From: a virus
IMG/VR virus record: IMGVR_UViG_3300050139_000043
Coordinates: 1-48,604 of that record
Reading direction: 5' to 3' (one strand)
Length of the DNA stretch: 48,604 nucleotides
The translations under genes were made by a program, and so were the position numbers. Every line of letters begins with the position of its first letter. Position 1 is the first letter of the stretch. This document shows, one piece after another, positions 24,392 through 32,205 of the stretch. The notes under the pieces are model-generated. The model saw only the letters and a program-made list of their open reading frames with translations. It ran no database searches and was not told the origin of the DNA.

Positions 24392-24781
24392 TTACTTGAC
24401 GTCTTTTTCGGGCTGTTCCGAAAGCGTCTTTTGCGTGTCTTCGGTCGGCACGATATCCTTGCCGGGCTTGTTCGGGTCGATCGGTTCCAAGCCCGTCTGG
24501 ACTTCGGCGTCGGCGCGGCGTTCGGTCGCGGCGTCCTTGGCCTTTTCCACGTTGTCGCCGTCCATGGCGAAGATCGAACCGTTCTTGACGGCCGGGAAGT
24601 CCTTGCCGTCCGTCTTCGTCCAGTCGTTGAACCATTCGGCGTCAACGCCCTTGGTCATGCCGAAGCCGAAGCGGTTGCCGGAAGCGTTCGCGCCGTTCAG
24701 CGTGAGCGTCTTGCCCTTGTGCGCGATCGTGAGCCCCTGCGGGAGCTTGCAAGCGACGGTGCAGACGGAAGCGGTAGCCAT
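24392..24781 (-). CDS. Capsid-adjacent structural protein
   Basis: A 129-residue protein. ATG 24781 follows AGAGGAA and is preferred over an upstream ATG at 24898 that would add a low-complexity extension. The N-terminal half is beta-rich with TIAHKGKTLTLNGANASG, and the C-terminal tail is Asp/Glu/Lys-rich. It is probably a virion or head completion protein. Family not recognised. Confidence 0.65.
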   Translation of the reverse strand: MATASVCTVACKLPQGLTIAHKGKTLTLNGANASGNRFGFGMTKGVDAEWFNDWTKTDGKDFPAVKNGSIFAMDGDNVEKAKDAATERRADAEVQTGLEPIDPNKPGKDIVPTEDTQKTLSEQPEKDVK

Positions 24782-24866
24782 TGGGGGTTCCTCTTGTATG
24801 GCGGGCGGGGGAGCCGCAGGAAGGCGTTCAGGGATCGAAGCGGGGGCAGGGGCCGAACGTGTCCGG

Positions 24867-24889
24867 CCCGCCCCCCGGAAGGGGGCGGG
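24867..24889 (-). terminator. Stem-loop downstream of the capsid gene
   Basis: CCCGCCCCC and GGGGGCGGG form a perfect 9-bp GC stem with a 5-base loop, 19 bases after the capsid stop on the leftward strand. There is no T-run. It could partly terminate transcription or protect the capsid mRNA 3' end. Confidence 0.45.
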
Positions 24890-24907
24890 ACGAGCCATGT
24901 TACAAGC

Positions 24908-25975
24908 CTAGTATCCCTGCCCTTGCGCGATACAGATCGGGCGGCGAGCGATGCCGCCCCAAGTGCCGGCCGACTTCTTTTGCTTCCACGCGGACAGGTC
25001 GGGAATGACCGGGTGCGCGCGCAGCTTCTCGGTGAAGGCAACGTAGGTCGACTTGATGCCGTCCACGTTCTCCAAGATCAACTGTATAAGCTGGCCCGCC
25101 TGCAAGGCGAACTCGGGAGCCGTCTTGATCGTCAGGTTCGGGAAGTTTTCCTTGATCGTCTGTTCGGCGGTGACGTTGTAGATCGAAACCTTCTTGAGCG
25201 ACACGGCCAGAACCGGCGACAGCGCAAGCGTCATTTTGGCGTCCATGTCGGGGACAAGGCCCGCCATTTGCGTCTGCAACTGCGCGAACAGCGCAAGGAC
25301 GTCGTTGTAGATTTCCTGCGCGGTCGCGACGGCCCAAGTATAGCCGCCCGCGACCTTGACGGTCGGAAGGATCGGCGCGATCAGGCCGGGGTCATTCAAC
25401 ATGCCGTAAAGCTGCAAGTTGGCGACGCCGAAGAAATTCGAACGGTTCAGGAACTTGTTCAGGACAAGAACCGAAGCCGTGTTCATTTCCGACGCATAGC
25501 TGATCTTGGCGAGCCCATACATTTCAAGCTCGCGCTCGCCCCATTGGGTGATCGTCTGGAAATGATAGGACTGGCGCGGAACCCAATTGACGTTCGCGCC
25601 CGACGATCCGTTGTTCGAATAGTCGCCGTAGCTGGACGTCTCGCCGGTCGCTTCGACGACGGGGAATTGCGTCGAAAGCGTGGTCCAGTCGCCCTTTTTC
25701 GTCTCGCCGTAAATCTCGGCGGACTTCATGGGGGCGACAAGGATACGGACGATTTCCGGGTCAAGGAAGTTGGTAAGGAACCCCGGAACGCCGTTGTTGG
25801 CAACCGTGACCAAGGACGGCTGCGCGTCCATGGCAAGCTGGATATCCTCACGCCACGGCGCGGCGTCTTCCACCTTGCCGGTGCTGCCCACGTATTCCAT
25901 GCGCAGCATGGCGTCCATTGCCATTGCCGGGTGAATGCCGTGCTTGGCAAGAATGTCGATTTCTTCGCGACGCAT
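24908..25975 (-). CDS. Major capsid protein (DUF2184)
   Basis: A 355-residue protein resembling DUF2184, the HK97-fold major capsid family of Bcep781-like myoviruses. Recognisable are DAQPSLVTVANNGVPGFLT, VEATGETSSYGDYSNNG, QSYHFQTITQWGERELEMYG and the C-terminal APEFALQAGQLIQLI. ATG 25975 lies downstream of the cement gene. A stem-loop follows the stop. Confidence 0.87.
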   Translation of the reverse strand: MRREEIDILAKHGIHPAMAMDAMLRMEYVGSTGKVEDAAPWREDIQLAMDAQPSLVTVANNGVPGFLTNFLDPEIVRILVAPMKSAEIYGETKKGDWTTLSTQFPVVEATGETSSYGDYSNNGSSGANVNWVPRQSYHFQTITQWGERELEMYGLAKISYASEMNTASVLVLNKFLNRSNFFGVANLQLYGMLNDPGLIAPILPTVKVAGGYTWAVATAQEIYNDVLALFAQLQTQMAGLVPDMDAKMTLALSPVLAVSLKKVSIYNVTAEQTIKENFPNLTIKTAPEFALQAGQLIQLILENVDGIKSTYVAFTEKLRAHPVIPDLSAWKQKKSAGTWGGIARRPICIAQGQGY

Positions 25976-26017
25976 GTTGGAACCCCTTCGCCCCCGTGGA
26001 TAGTGCTTCGGCCGCCC

Positions 26018-26740
26018 TTAGACGACGGGCCGGGTGGAAATCATGGCAAGCTCGCCGGCCGCAGCCGCCGAATGGACATACCAAGGCGTTTCCTTGGCCC
26101 CTGCGGCGGTAACGTCGGTCCCTGCGGCCGTGCCGGTCGCATTGGCCGACATGGTGTAGGTTCCGGCACCCCCCGTCCCGGTGCCGAGCGCCTGAATATA
26201 GGTGCCGGCCGGAATGTTCGTCCCGGTGATCGGATCGCCGACGGCGAGCGCGCCCGAGACAACGGCGGTGACGGTAAGCGTCGGCGAACCGTTGGTCGTC
26301 GACGCGGTAACGTCGGCCCCCTGCGGCGGCGCGCCGGCCGCGCCCGCGTATGCCGTGCCGTTCGAATAGTAGGCATAGACCTTCTGCCCGATCACGGCCC
26401 CGGCGGCGAACCTGCACCAGAAATCGCCCGCGTCGAACAGCGTGACCGGCTGGCTCGCCGGGACAAGCAAGGTCGCGCCGCCGAGAAAGTCGGTAATGAT
26501 TGCCGGCTGATCGCGATGCACGAACCCAAGCCGCGACGGAACGCCGGGGTCGCCGTTGGTCACGGTTCCGTCGCTGTTCTTGGCGCGGGCGAAGCGGCCG
26601 ACGGTGACGCCGATCAGCGCCGACGTGAGCGCGCCGATACCGGCGAGCAACGAAGCGCGCGGGTTGGCGGAAGCGAAGTCGCCTTCGATCGCGTAAGCCG
26701 GATCGGTGTTCACGACAGTCTGGAAACCCGGTGCAGTCAT
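26018..26740 (-). CDS. Capsid cement protein (Gp24-like)
   Basis: A 240-residue protein. The N-terminal half matches structural cement proteins of the Gp24 type ([47 protein letters not shown]). Residues 150-220 are the same Ser/Thr/Gly-rich module found inserted in the DUF3383 sheath ([38 protein letters not shown]). It probably decorates the capsid surface. Confidence 0.8.
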   Translation of the reverse strand: MTAPGFQTVVNTDPAYAIEGDFASANPRASLLAGIGALTSALIGVTVGRFARAKNSDGTVTNGDPGVPSRLGFVHRDQPAIITDFLGGATLLVPASQPVTLFDAGDFWCRFAAGAVIGQKVYAYYSNGTAYAGAAGAPPQGADVTASTTNGSPTLTVTAVVSGALAVGDPITGTNIPAGTYIQALGTGTGGAGTYTMSANATGTAAGTDVTAAGAKETPWYVHSAAAAGELAMISTRPVV

Positions 26741-26782
26741 TTTCTAGCCCCTTGCCCGAAATGGATATGCGGCGCGCTCGCC

Positions 26783-28207
26783 TTAGAGCGCGACCAGCTT
26801 GGTCGCGTTGGGAAAACGCGAATTGAAGTCGTCCTGAACCGTGCGACGGTCCAGCGCGATAGCCGGGGCGGGAGCCGCGCTCGCGTTCTTGGCGAGCATG
26901 GCGACCATGGACCGGAAGGCCGACGGGTGAACGCCGGTCGTGTCGACCTTGGCGTGATCCAGCGCGAGCTTGTAAACAGCCGCCGCGCTATCGCACGCGA
27001 TCTTGATTTCGCCGATGATCGGCGCGACTTCGCGTTCCGCCGTGCGAAGCTCGGCAACGGTCATGGCGACCAGCTTGGCGGTCGTGGCGCGGTCCATGGC
27101 GGGCTTTTCCTTGTCCTTGTCCTTGTCCTTCCCGTCGTCGTCGTCGGGAAATTCGTCGGTTGCGCCCGGCGTGGCGAGCGCGCCGACGGCGGCCATGTCT
27201 TCGTCGGACAGCTTGCCGGCGAGGAAGGCCATGATCTTGGAAACGATATCGCCGTCCGCGTCGGCGGTCATGGGCGCGTCGTCGGGAATGTCGTCTTCGG
27301 CGGCCGGCATTTCGGCGACCGAACCATTGATCGCGGCAATGACCTTGCAAACGTCGTCGGCGTCAAGCTCGGCGTCCTGCGCGAGCTTGGGGGCGGCGAG
27401 CTTGACGATCTTGTCGGCGAGCTTGGCGGGGCTCTTGCCCATGTTCTTCGCGTTGACGCCGGACAGCACGCCCGACAGGTCAAGCCGCTTGTCCTGCGCG
27501 AGCATGGGGCCGATTGCAGCGGCAAGCGCGCCGTTCAGCATGAGCGCAGCCCGCGACGTAATTTTGACCATTTGAAGCCCCCTTGGCATTTGATCCCCGA
27601 CAACGACGTCCGGTCCAGCCCGTCCCGCGTCGACTAGCGCAACATGATTGCCGTGGATATTGCGCATAACCCCGTCGTAACGCAAGCCCTTGTAAACGCC
27701 CGGCGTCATGTCGGCGGTGTAAAAATATCCGCAGGACCATTCTTTCTTAATTTTGTCTTCGATATCGTCGATCGCGTCTTGGTCCGTGATCACGGCACTA
27801 TTCTGCAAATACGGATCGGCGAAAACCGCGTCGGTTCCGGTGCTTCCGACAGTCGCGTCCTTTTGGGGCGCGGCGGCCGTGACGGGGATATGTTCGGACA
27901 GAACCGGGAGATTGTTAAAAGTCTGCGCGGCCGTTTCAAGCTCGCCGGGATCGCGCAAAAGCTGATAAATCTTTTTCGGGTCCAGCCCGAGCTTTTCCCA
28001 ATTCGGAATTTCCTCGCCGTAATAGGGGTCGACGCCCGCCTTCGAAATATTCGAAACGGCGATATGCAGGAAGCCGTTGCGATCCTTGGTCCGCACGGAC
28101 GCGCTCGCGCGGTCCAGCGCAAGCGCCATGAACGCCATTCCGTCGACGACGGGACGGCTGGCACGATCCAGCGCCATGACGGGGCGGGGAAGGGGCCGGA
28201 TGATCAT
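26783..28207 (-). CDS. DUF2213 prohead protease fused to scaffold
   Basis: A 474-residue protein from ATG 28207 (ATGA overlap). Residues 1-210 are a DUF2213 protease domain (FLHIAVSNISKAGVDPYYG, NLPVLSEHIPV, IKKEWSCGYFYTADM, HVALVDAGRAG). The rest is a long helical, Ala/Asp/Lys-rich scaffold with an acidic stretch (DEFPDDDDGKDKDKDKEK) and a C-terminal RTVQDDFNSRFPNATKLVAL. Such fusions cleave and release the scaffold during capsid maturation. Confidence 0.85.
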   Translation of the reverse strand: MIIRPLPRPVMALDRASRPVVDGMAFMALALDRASASVRTKDRNGFLHIAVSNISKAGVDPYYGEEIPNWEKLGLDPKKIYQLLRDPGELETAAQTFNNLPVLSEHIPVTAAAPQKDATVGSTGTDAVFADPYLQNSAVITDQDAIDDIEDKIKKEWSCGYFYTADMTPGVYKGLRYDGVMRNIHGNHVALVDAGRAGPDVVVGDQMPRGLQMVKITSRAALMLNGALAAAIGPMLAQDKRLDLSGVLSGVNAKNMGKSPAKLADKIVKLAAPKLAQDAELDADDVCKVIAAINGSVAEMPAAEDDIPDDAPMTADADGDIVSKIMAFLAGKLSDEDMAAVGALATPGATDEFPDDDDGKDKDKDKEKPAMDRATTAKLVAMTVAELRTAEREVAPIIGEIKIACDSAAAVYKLALDHAKVDTTGVHPSAFRSMVAMLAKNASAAPAPAIALDRRTVQDDFNSRFPNATKLVAL

Positions 28208-28890
28208 GCGCCGACGTCCCCCATAAGAACCCATTCGTCCGTCGCGATTTTCTTCGCTTGGATCACGGCATATTGCCCGGCGGTGCTGAACAGCCCGCCC
28301 CGGCAATTGAGCGTGACGCCCCCGGCTGCGGCGACCGTGACCTTGCCCGTCGAATGCGCTTCGATCGCGATCACGGTTGCAATGGCGATCGGGATCGTCG
28401 CGTTCAGGGGGAGCGTAAGCGTGCAATCGGCCGCGTTCGTGAATTGCTGATAGGTGTTCGCGTCGGCCGTCTGCGCGGTATGGTCGCCCGTGCGGACGAT
28501 CACGGGCATATTGATCCCCGCGCCAGCCGGGCCGGGGTCGCCTTGGCCGCCGGGTTCGCCGGGGGTGCCGGGCGATCCGGGGGGACCGGGGACTTGCAAG
28601 TCTTCGGCGAGCGCCGGGAACACGACGATCGCGTTCGGCGTCAAGAGGATCGGCGCGCCGCCGTAGCTGGACCCGATCACGCCGCGCGTGAGCGTCCCCC
28701 CACTCGCGCCGTAAAGGCCCCGGCCATATTCGAAATTCGCGCCTTGCTGGATCGAATACGAATAGACATTGCCGTCGACAAGCGCGTCCATGCCCCGGAA
28801 CGCGGGGACGGCTGGCCCGAGCGCGAGCGTGCCCGAGCCGGTCGACAGGACCGTCATTCGGACAAGGTTTACCGGAACGGCTTCGGTCAC
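28204..28890 (-). CDS. Collagen-like virion protein
   Basis: A 228-residue protein from GTG 28890, preceded by GAGGGGGC (an ATG at 28947 lies before the terminator-free leader and is less likely). The centre holds eight consecutive G-X-Y triplets (GPPGSPGTPGEPGGQGDPGP and on), which form a collagen-like trimer stalk. It is flanked by beta-rich domains; the C-terminal one resembles small trimeric head domains. Likely a head fibre, given its place among capsid genes. Confidence 0.75.
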   Translation of the reverse strand: MTEAVPVNLVRMTVLSTGSGTLALGPAVPAFRGMDALVDGNVYSYSIQQGANFEYGRGLYGASGGTLTRGVIGSSYGGAPILLTPNAIVVFPALAEDLQVPGPPGSPGTPGEPGGQGDPGPAGAGINMPVIVRTGDHTAQTADANTYQQFTNAADCTLTLPLNATIPIAIATVIAIEAHSTGKVTVAAAGGVTLNCRGGLFSTAGQYAVIQAKKIATDEWVLMGDVGA

Positions 28891-28925
28891 TATCTGCCCC
28901 CTCGCATTAACCAAGCCACGGATAG

Positions 28926-28963
28926 CAAGAAAAAGGCCGCCGAGCAAACGCCCGACGGCCTTT
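28926..28963 (-). terminator. Rho-independent terminator
   Basis: On the leftward strand AAAGGCCG (28963-28956) pairs with CGGCCTTT (28939-28932), with further pairing inside, and is followed by TTTTTC. It lies 24 bases after the stop of 28987-29436 and before the collagen-like gene. It should separate the packaging/portal transcript from the capsid transcript, or attenuate it. Confidence 0.75.
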
Positions 28964-28986
28964 CCGGCGTCCCCCTAGCCGGGAGC

Positions 28987-29436
28987 TTATGCGGACGGGT
29001 CGTCCGGCCCCGTGGCGTCGCCGCTCGGGCTCACGCTGGCGATAGGCTGCGCGCCGTTCGGATCGGTCGGGGCGAAGCCGGGGACGTCGCCCGGCTGGCC
29101 TTGGCCCGTGGTCACGTTGCCGGCCTGATCGGTCGCGGGGGTTCCGCCGGGGACGTCGGCGGCCGGGTCGCTCGCCGGGGTGTTCGCGGTCACGGCTGCG
29201 GCAAGCTCGCCGTTCTCGGCGTCCAGCTTGTCGGCGAGCGCGTTCAGCGCGTCGTCGTCGCCGATCGCGTTGCGGATTTCCCCGGCAAGGGTGCTGATCA
29301 GCGCGATTGCGGACGCGGTAGCGCTGGCGTTGGCGGCCATGCTGGCTTTCAGGCGGTCAAGGGCTGCGGACATGAAAAAACCTTTCAGGGTTAGGGCGGA
29401 CAGCCACGCGAATGCGATGGCGGCGGCGAGGATCAT
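28987..29436 (-). CDS. Ala-rich small protein with two possible starts
   Basis: 149 residues if started at ATG 29436 (AAAGGACGCC upstream), or 128 residues from the internal ATG 29373 (AAAGG upstream). The longer form begins with a hydrophobic segment (MILAAAIAFAWLSALTLKGF). The common part is helical (LDRLKASMAANASATASAIA) and then a Pro/Gly/Asp-rich tail. Related small proteins in other phages start at the MSAALDRL position. Function unknown. Confidence 0.65.
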   Translation of the reverse strand: MILAAAIAFAWLSALTLKGFFMSAALDRLKASMAANASATASAIALISTLAGEIRNAIGDDDALNALADKLDAENGELAAAVTANTPASDPAADVPGGTPATDQAGNVTTGQGQPGDVPGFAPTDPNGAQPIASVSPSGDATGPDDPSA

Positions 29437-29448
29437 AGCGGCGTCCTT

Positions 29449-30249
29449 TCAGTCTTCAAGCCCCGGAATTATGGGGATCGACACGCAACGGCAATTGATT
29501 TCGCGCCCCGGCCACGTCCACTTGCCTTCAAGGAACGCGCCTTTCGCGACGTCGTAAGTCTTGCCCGAAAAGGCGACATGCTCGGGCCGGGGCACGCGCC
29601 CGCCGGCCGAATGCAGCCATTTCGCTTTCGTGATCCCGAGCGACGTTTGGCGAACGCGCGTCAAGGTGGCGGTCGCCATATTGTTCTGACTTCGCGCGAT
29701 CGTCTCGGCGCGCCGCCGGGCGACGCCGTATTGATCCGTGAGCGCTTTCGTGAGCGTGCCAAGATCGCGGCCCGACTGGACGGATCGCATGACGATCCCC
29801 TGAACTTGCGTCAAATGCTGGCTGGCAATGCTCTTGATCAGGTCGACATTCTCGCCGATCGTCGCTTGCAGGACGTCGTTTTGCGCGCGGGTCATTTGCA
29901 TTTTGACCGTGAACCCATGGGCGCGCAGCATTCGCATAAGCTCCCCGTCGACCCGATCGTTCACGGCTTGCGCGAAATAGTCGGCGAGCTTCGGCGCAAG
30001 CGCGTCGAAACGGGCCTGCCAACGTCGGGCGAATTTCCGCATGAAAGCGCGAAGCTCGCGCGCCGGGCTCGCGTCCATTGCCATGATTTCCGGCGTGTTC
30101 TCGCGATAGGCGGCGACAAGATAACGGTTCAGGCTCTTTTCCATGGCCTGCAATTCCGCGTCCATTCGGTTGCGATACGCGGCGGTGATCGCGGCCGACG
30201 GCCGGACGGCTGCAAGCGGCGTGGCCTTGGGGAGAATTATTTTTGCCAC
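29449..30249 (-). CDS. MuF-like minor head protein
   Basis: A 266-residue protein from GTG 30249. It has a helical portal-binding region (residues 20-150), QYGVARRRAETIARSQNNM, KAKWLHSAGG followed by HVAFSG, and the C-terminal signature GREINCRCVSIPI of the phage Mu gpF head morphogenesis family. It is usually present in few copies inside the head and ejected with DNA. The portal lies upstream, separated by the rightward island 2. Confidence 0.88.
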   Translation of the reverse strand: MAKIILPKATPLAAVRPSAAITAAYRNRMDAELQAMEKSLNRYLVAAYRENTPEIMAMDASPARELRAFMRKFARRWQARFDALAPKLADYFAQAVNDRVDGELMRMLRAHGFTVKMQMTRAQNDVLQATIGENVDLIKSIASQHLTQVQGIVMRSVQSGRDLGTLTKALTDQYGVARRRAETIARSQNNMATATLTRVRQTSLGITKAKWLHSAGGRVPRPEHVAFSGKTYDVAKGAFLEGKWTWPGREINCRCVSIPIIPGLED

Positions 30250-30273
30250 AGGTGCATTTTTCCCTTGTATTAG
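30243..30273 (+). promoter_or_regulatory. Possible promoter for rightward island 2
   Basis: TTGCCA (30243-30248), a 19-base spacer, then TATTAG (30268-30273), which is followed by ATATCCG and AAAGGA before ATG 30308. The downstream part matches the other phage promoters (TAT-N-AGATATCCG); the -35 box is weak and overlaps the start of the opposing gene. Confidence 0.4.
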
Positions 30274-30307
30274 ATATCCGTTTGTAGCCAGTCGAAAGGA
30301 TCATGCC

Positions 30308-30478
30308 ATGGCCCACATTGCCGAGCAAGCCGCCGCCTTCCTTCTCGGGGACGGCTGGAAATATCAGCCATGCGGCGACCAATACGAAAAGGTGATCGTC
30401 GGTTGGGCTCCCGCCGGGCCTGATCACGGTTACCGGGGGCGATCCGCTCCCGGCCTTGCAAGAGGGATCAAGAAATGA
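30308..30478 (+). CDS. Small protein, island 2
   Basis: A 56-residue protein from ATG 30308 with AAAGGA upstream. It starts MAHIAEQAAAFLLGDGWKY and ends basic. ATGA overlap with the following gene. Function unknown; co-transcribed with three further small genes against the direction of the late operon. Confidence 0.65.
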   Translation: MAHIAEQAAAFLLGDGWKYQPCGDQYEKVIVGWAPAGPDHGYRGRSAPGLARGIKK

Positions 30479-30984
30479 CCGCACGATATTTTGTCCGCGA
30501 CGAAGCCAGCCTTGGCTATGTCGACGACGCGCAGCCCGACGCCTTTTGCCCGCTCGCGAGCAAGCCGGACGGCCCGTTCTGGATCGACGGCGCGGTCGCT
30601 TGCCGGGGCTCGGTGTTGCGGCCCGCGACGTTCGCCGACTTCGACGCCTACCGGGTCGAAGCAACCGGGCTTCGCTTGCAGGCAAAGGCCGACGGCCGGA
30701 CGATCATCGCCCACGGCGGGTTCAATTCGGGCCGTCTCTATACCGCCGAAGGCCAGCGGATTTATTGGACGCTGGACGCCGACGGCTGGCTTTTCTTCAA
30801 CGATCGGGATCGCATGATTTGGGGCTGGATCGACAGCGACTTTGACGCCGACGTTCTCCCGAACGCGCCCGCGATCATGGACGCATACGATCGCAACGCT
30901 TACGCTTTCATCCGGCCAAACCAGCAAGAGCGCAACCCGAGCCCGCCGGCCGACTTCGATTACGGGATCAAGCGGCGCTTGTAA
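30475..30984 (+). CDS. Unknown protein of island 2
   Basis: A 169-residue protein from ATG 30475 (ATGA overlap). It is rich in Asp and aromatic residues, with a beta-rich look (YWTLDADGWLFFNDRDRMIW) and an acidic middle (DSDFDADVLPN). No family is recognised. The TAA overlaps a promoter-like TTGTAA for the next gene. Confidence 0.7.
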   Translation: MTARYFVRDEASLGYVDDAQPDAFCPLASKPDGPFWIDGAVACRGSVLRPATFADFDAYRVEATGLRLQAKADGRTIIAHGGFNSGRLYTAEGQRIYWTLDADGWLFFNDRDRMIWGWIDSDFDADVLPNAPAIMDAYDRNAYAFIRPNQQERNPSPPADFDYGIKRRL

Positions 30985-31007
30985 TTTCCGCCGCTAACTG
31001 CTATCTG
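30979..31007 (+). promoter_or_regulatory. Internal promoter of island 2
   Basis: TTGTAA (30979-30984), 17 bases, TATCTG (31002-31007), followed by ATAGCTGAAAGGA and ATG 31030. It resembles the other phage promoters downstream of -10 (TATC-N-GATA then AAAGGA) but lacks the TTGAC-N6-GTCAA operator. Confidence 0.5.
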
Positions 31008-31029
31008 ATAGCTGAAAGGAACCGAACCC

Positions 31030-31185
31030 ATGGCCCGCCCGCATAAAGGCGACCGCGTGCCGGTGCTTGTGCGGCTTCCGCGCACTATCGCCGACGCCGT
31101 GTCTCGCCTAGACCTGATCGACCGCAACGCATGGATTGTTGCGGCCGTAACCGACAAGCTGCAAAAGGACGCAAATCATGCCTGA
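31030..31185 (+). CDS. Small ribbon-helix-helix-like protein
   Basis: A 51-residue protein. VPVLVRLPRTIADAVSRLD followed by a helix with NAWIVAAVTDKL fits the ribbon-helix-helix pattern of Arc/CopG-type DNA-binding proteins: a short strand, then two helices. It may regulate island 2 or the neighbouring late genes. Overlaps the next gene by 8 bases. Confidence 0.6.
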   Translation: MARPHKGDRVPVLVRLPRTIADAVSRLDLIDRNAWIVAAVTDKLQKDANHA

Positions 31186-31336
31186 ACGCCCGAAGCTCCC
31201 CGCCGACGATCCAATGAGCGAAGCCGCCGAAGAAAAGCGGACCAAGCGTTACCTTGACGAAGCGAAGGCCGGCAAGCCGAGCGCGATCGAACAGGCTATC
31301 GCTCACGTTGCCGGGGCGAAGCCGCCCGTCGACTAG
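31178..31336 (+). CDS. Small charged protein, end of island 2
   Basis: A 52-residue protein from ATG 31178, with AAAGGAC 10 bases upstream. It is highly charged and helical (DPMSEAAEEKRTKRYLDEAK). Its TAG shares CTAG (31333-31336) with the stop codon of the opposing zeta-type gene. Function unknown. Its place beside a zeta-like kinase is suggestive of an antitoxin but there is no sequence support. Confidence 0.6.
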   Translation: MPERPKLPADDPMSEAAEEKRTKRYLDEAKAGKPSAIEQAIAHVAGAKPPVD

Positions 31337-32205
31337 CCGAACAGCTTGTGGCCGTTCTTGGCTACCGGATGGTTTTGCGTGTCGATATAAGTCTCTTGCT
31401 TGGCGGCCCCATTGCCGTCGATCCGGCCGAACCCAAGGTCGGGATATTCGGACTTCAACGTCTCGTAAGTGTTCAACGGCCCGTCGCCGATCGACATGAA
31501 ATACGAAGACGAAATATGTCGTCCCGACGATAGCGCGCGCCCGGCCATGCGCCGGGCCGCTTCGTCTTCCTTCACGTCCACAAGGTCGACCGTGACCGAA
31601 TAGCCCGCCGCTTGCAGCATCTTGATCCGGTTGCGGATCGACCCCGGCGAGCCCCCGACAAGGGGCAGGATCACGTTGTCGCCGCGCTTAAGCATCTGTT
31701 GCAGGACTTCGTTCGCCATGTCCGAACTCTCGCTATGAACCGCGCTCGCGCCCACGCCGCCCGCAAACTCGGGAATGACTTTCTTGGCGTCGTCGCCGTC
31801 GACGATCGCGTAACCTTCCGTCTCGGCGATCCGTTCGGCCGACGTCGACTTGCCGGCGGCCGGCGGCCCGAGCAAGAACCGAGCTTGCTTGTTCTGCTTC
31901 ACGCCGCCCGGCCCCGCGTAGCTTTCCGCCTTGGCGATCAGGTTGGCTTGGGCTTGTCGAATATCCATCGGCGCGCCCGTGTTCGGGTCGTGATATGTGC
32001 GGCCCGCGTAAAATTCCGGGGTCGGGGTGACGTCGTGCGGGATCGTCGGCGTCGTCGCTTGGCTGGCGGCGTCCAGCGGCGACAGCAAGTCCAGAATGTC
32101 GCGCGCCTTGCTGTTCTTGTCGGCGATCAGCGCTTTCAGCTTTTCGACGCCTTCACGGCCGACGTGTTCGACGACGTGCGACGGGATCGGCTTGCCGCCC
32201 CCCGC
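31333..32205 (-). CDS. Zeta-toxin-like kinase domain, out-of-frame extension of the portal
   Basis: A 290-codon open stretch without a suitable start codon, beginning in the +1 frame at the portal's C-terminal linker. It encodes a helical segment (HVGREGVEKLKALIADKNSK) and then a zeta-type P-loop kinase: Walker A FLLGPPAAGKSTSAERIAE, YAIVDGDDAKKVIPEF, HSESSDMANEVL, and an Arg-rich lid MAGRALSSGRHIS. Zeta toxins phosphorylate UDP-N-acetylglucosamine. Removing one base from the run of six G (32198-32203) would fuse it to the portal as a protein of about 830 aa. It may be a real +1 frameshift, a recent mutation or an assembly error. Confidence 0.75.
   Translation of the reverse strand, partial: AGGGKPIPSHVVEHVGREGVEKLKALIADKNSKARDILDLLSPLDAASQATTPTIPHDVTPTPEFYAGRTYHDPNTGAPMDIRQAQANLIAKAESYAGPGGVKQNKQARFLLGPPAAGKSTSAERIAETEGYAIVDGDDAKKVIPEFAGGVGASAVHSESSDMANEVLQQMLKRGDNVILPLVGGSPGSIRNRIKMLQAAGYSVTVDLVDVKEDEAARRMAGRALSSGRHISSSYFMSIGDGPLNTYETLKSEYPDLGFGRIDGNGAAKQETYIDTQNHPVAKNGHKLFG

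Noticed and set aside
24197-27637. 1146-codon plus-strand frame across the capsid region
   Set aside because: It is a shadow of the capsid, cement and protease genes caused by codon-position GC bias. Its composition is dominated by Arg, Gly, His and Val and it shows no domain.
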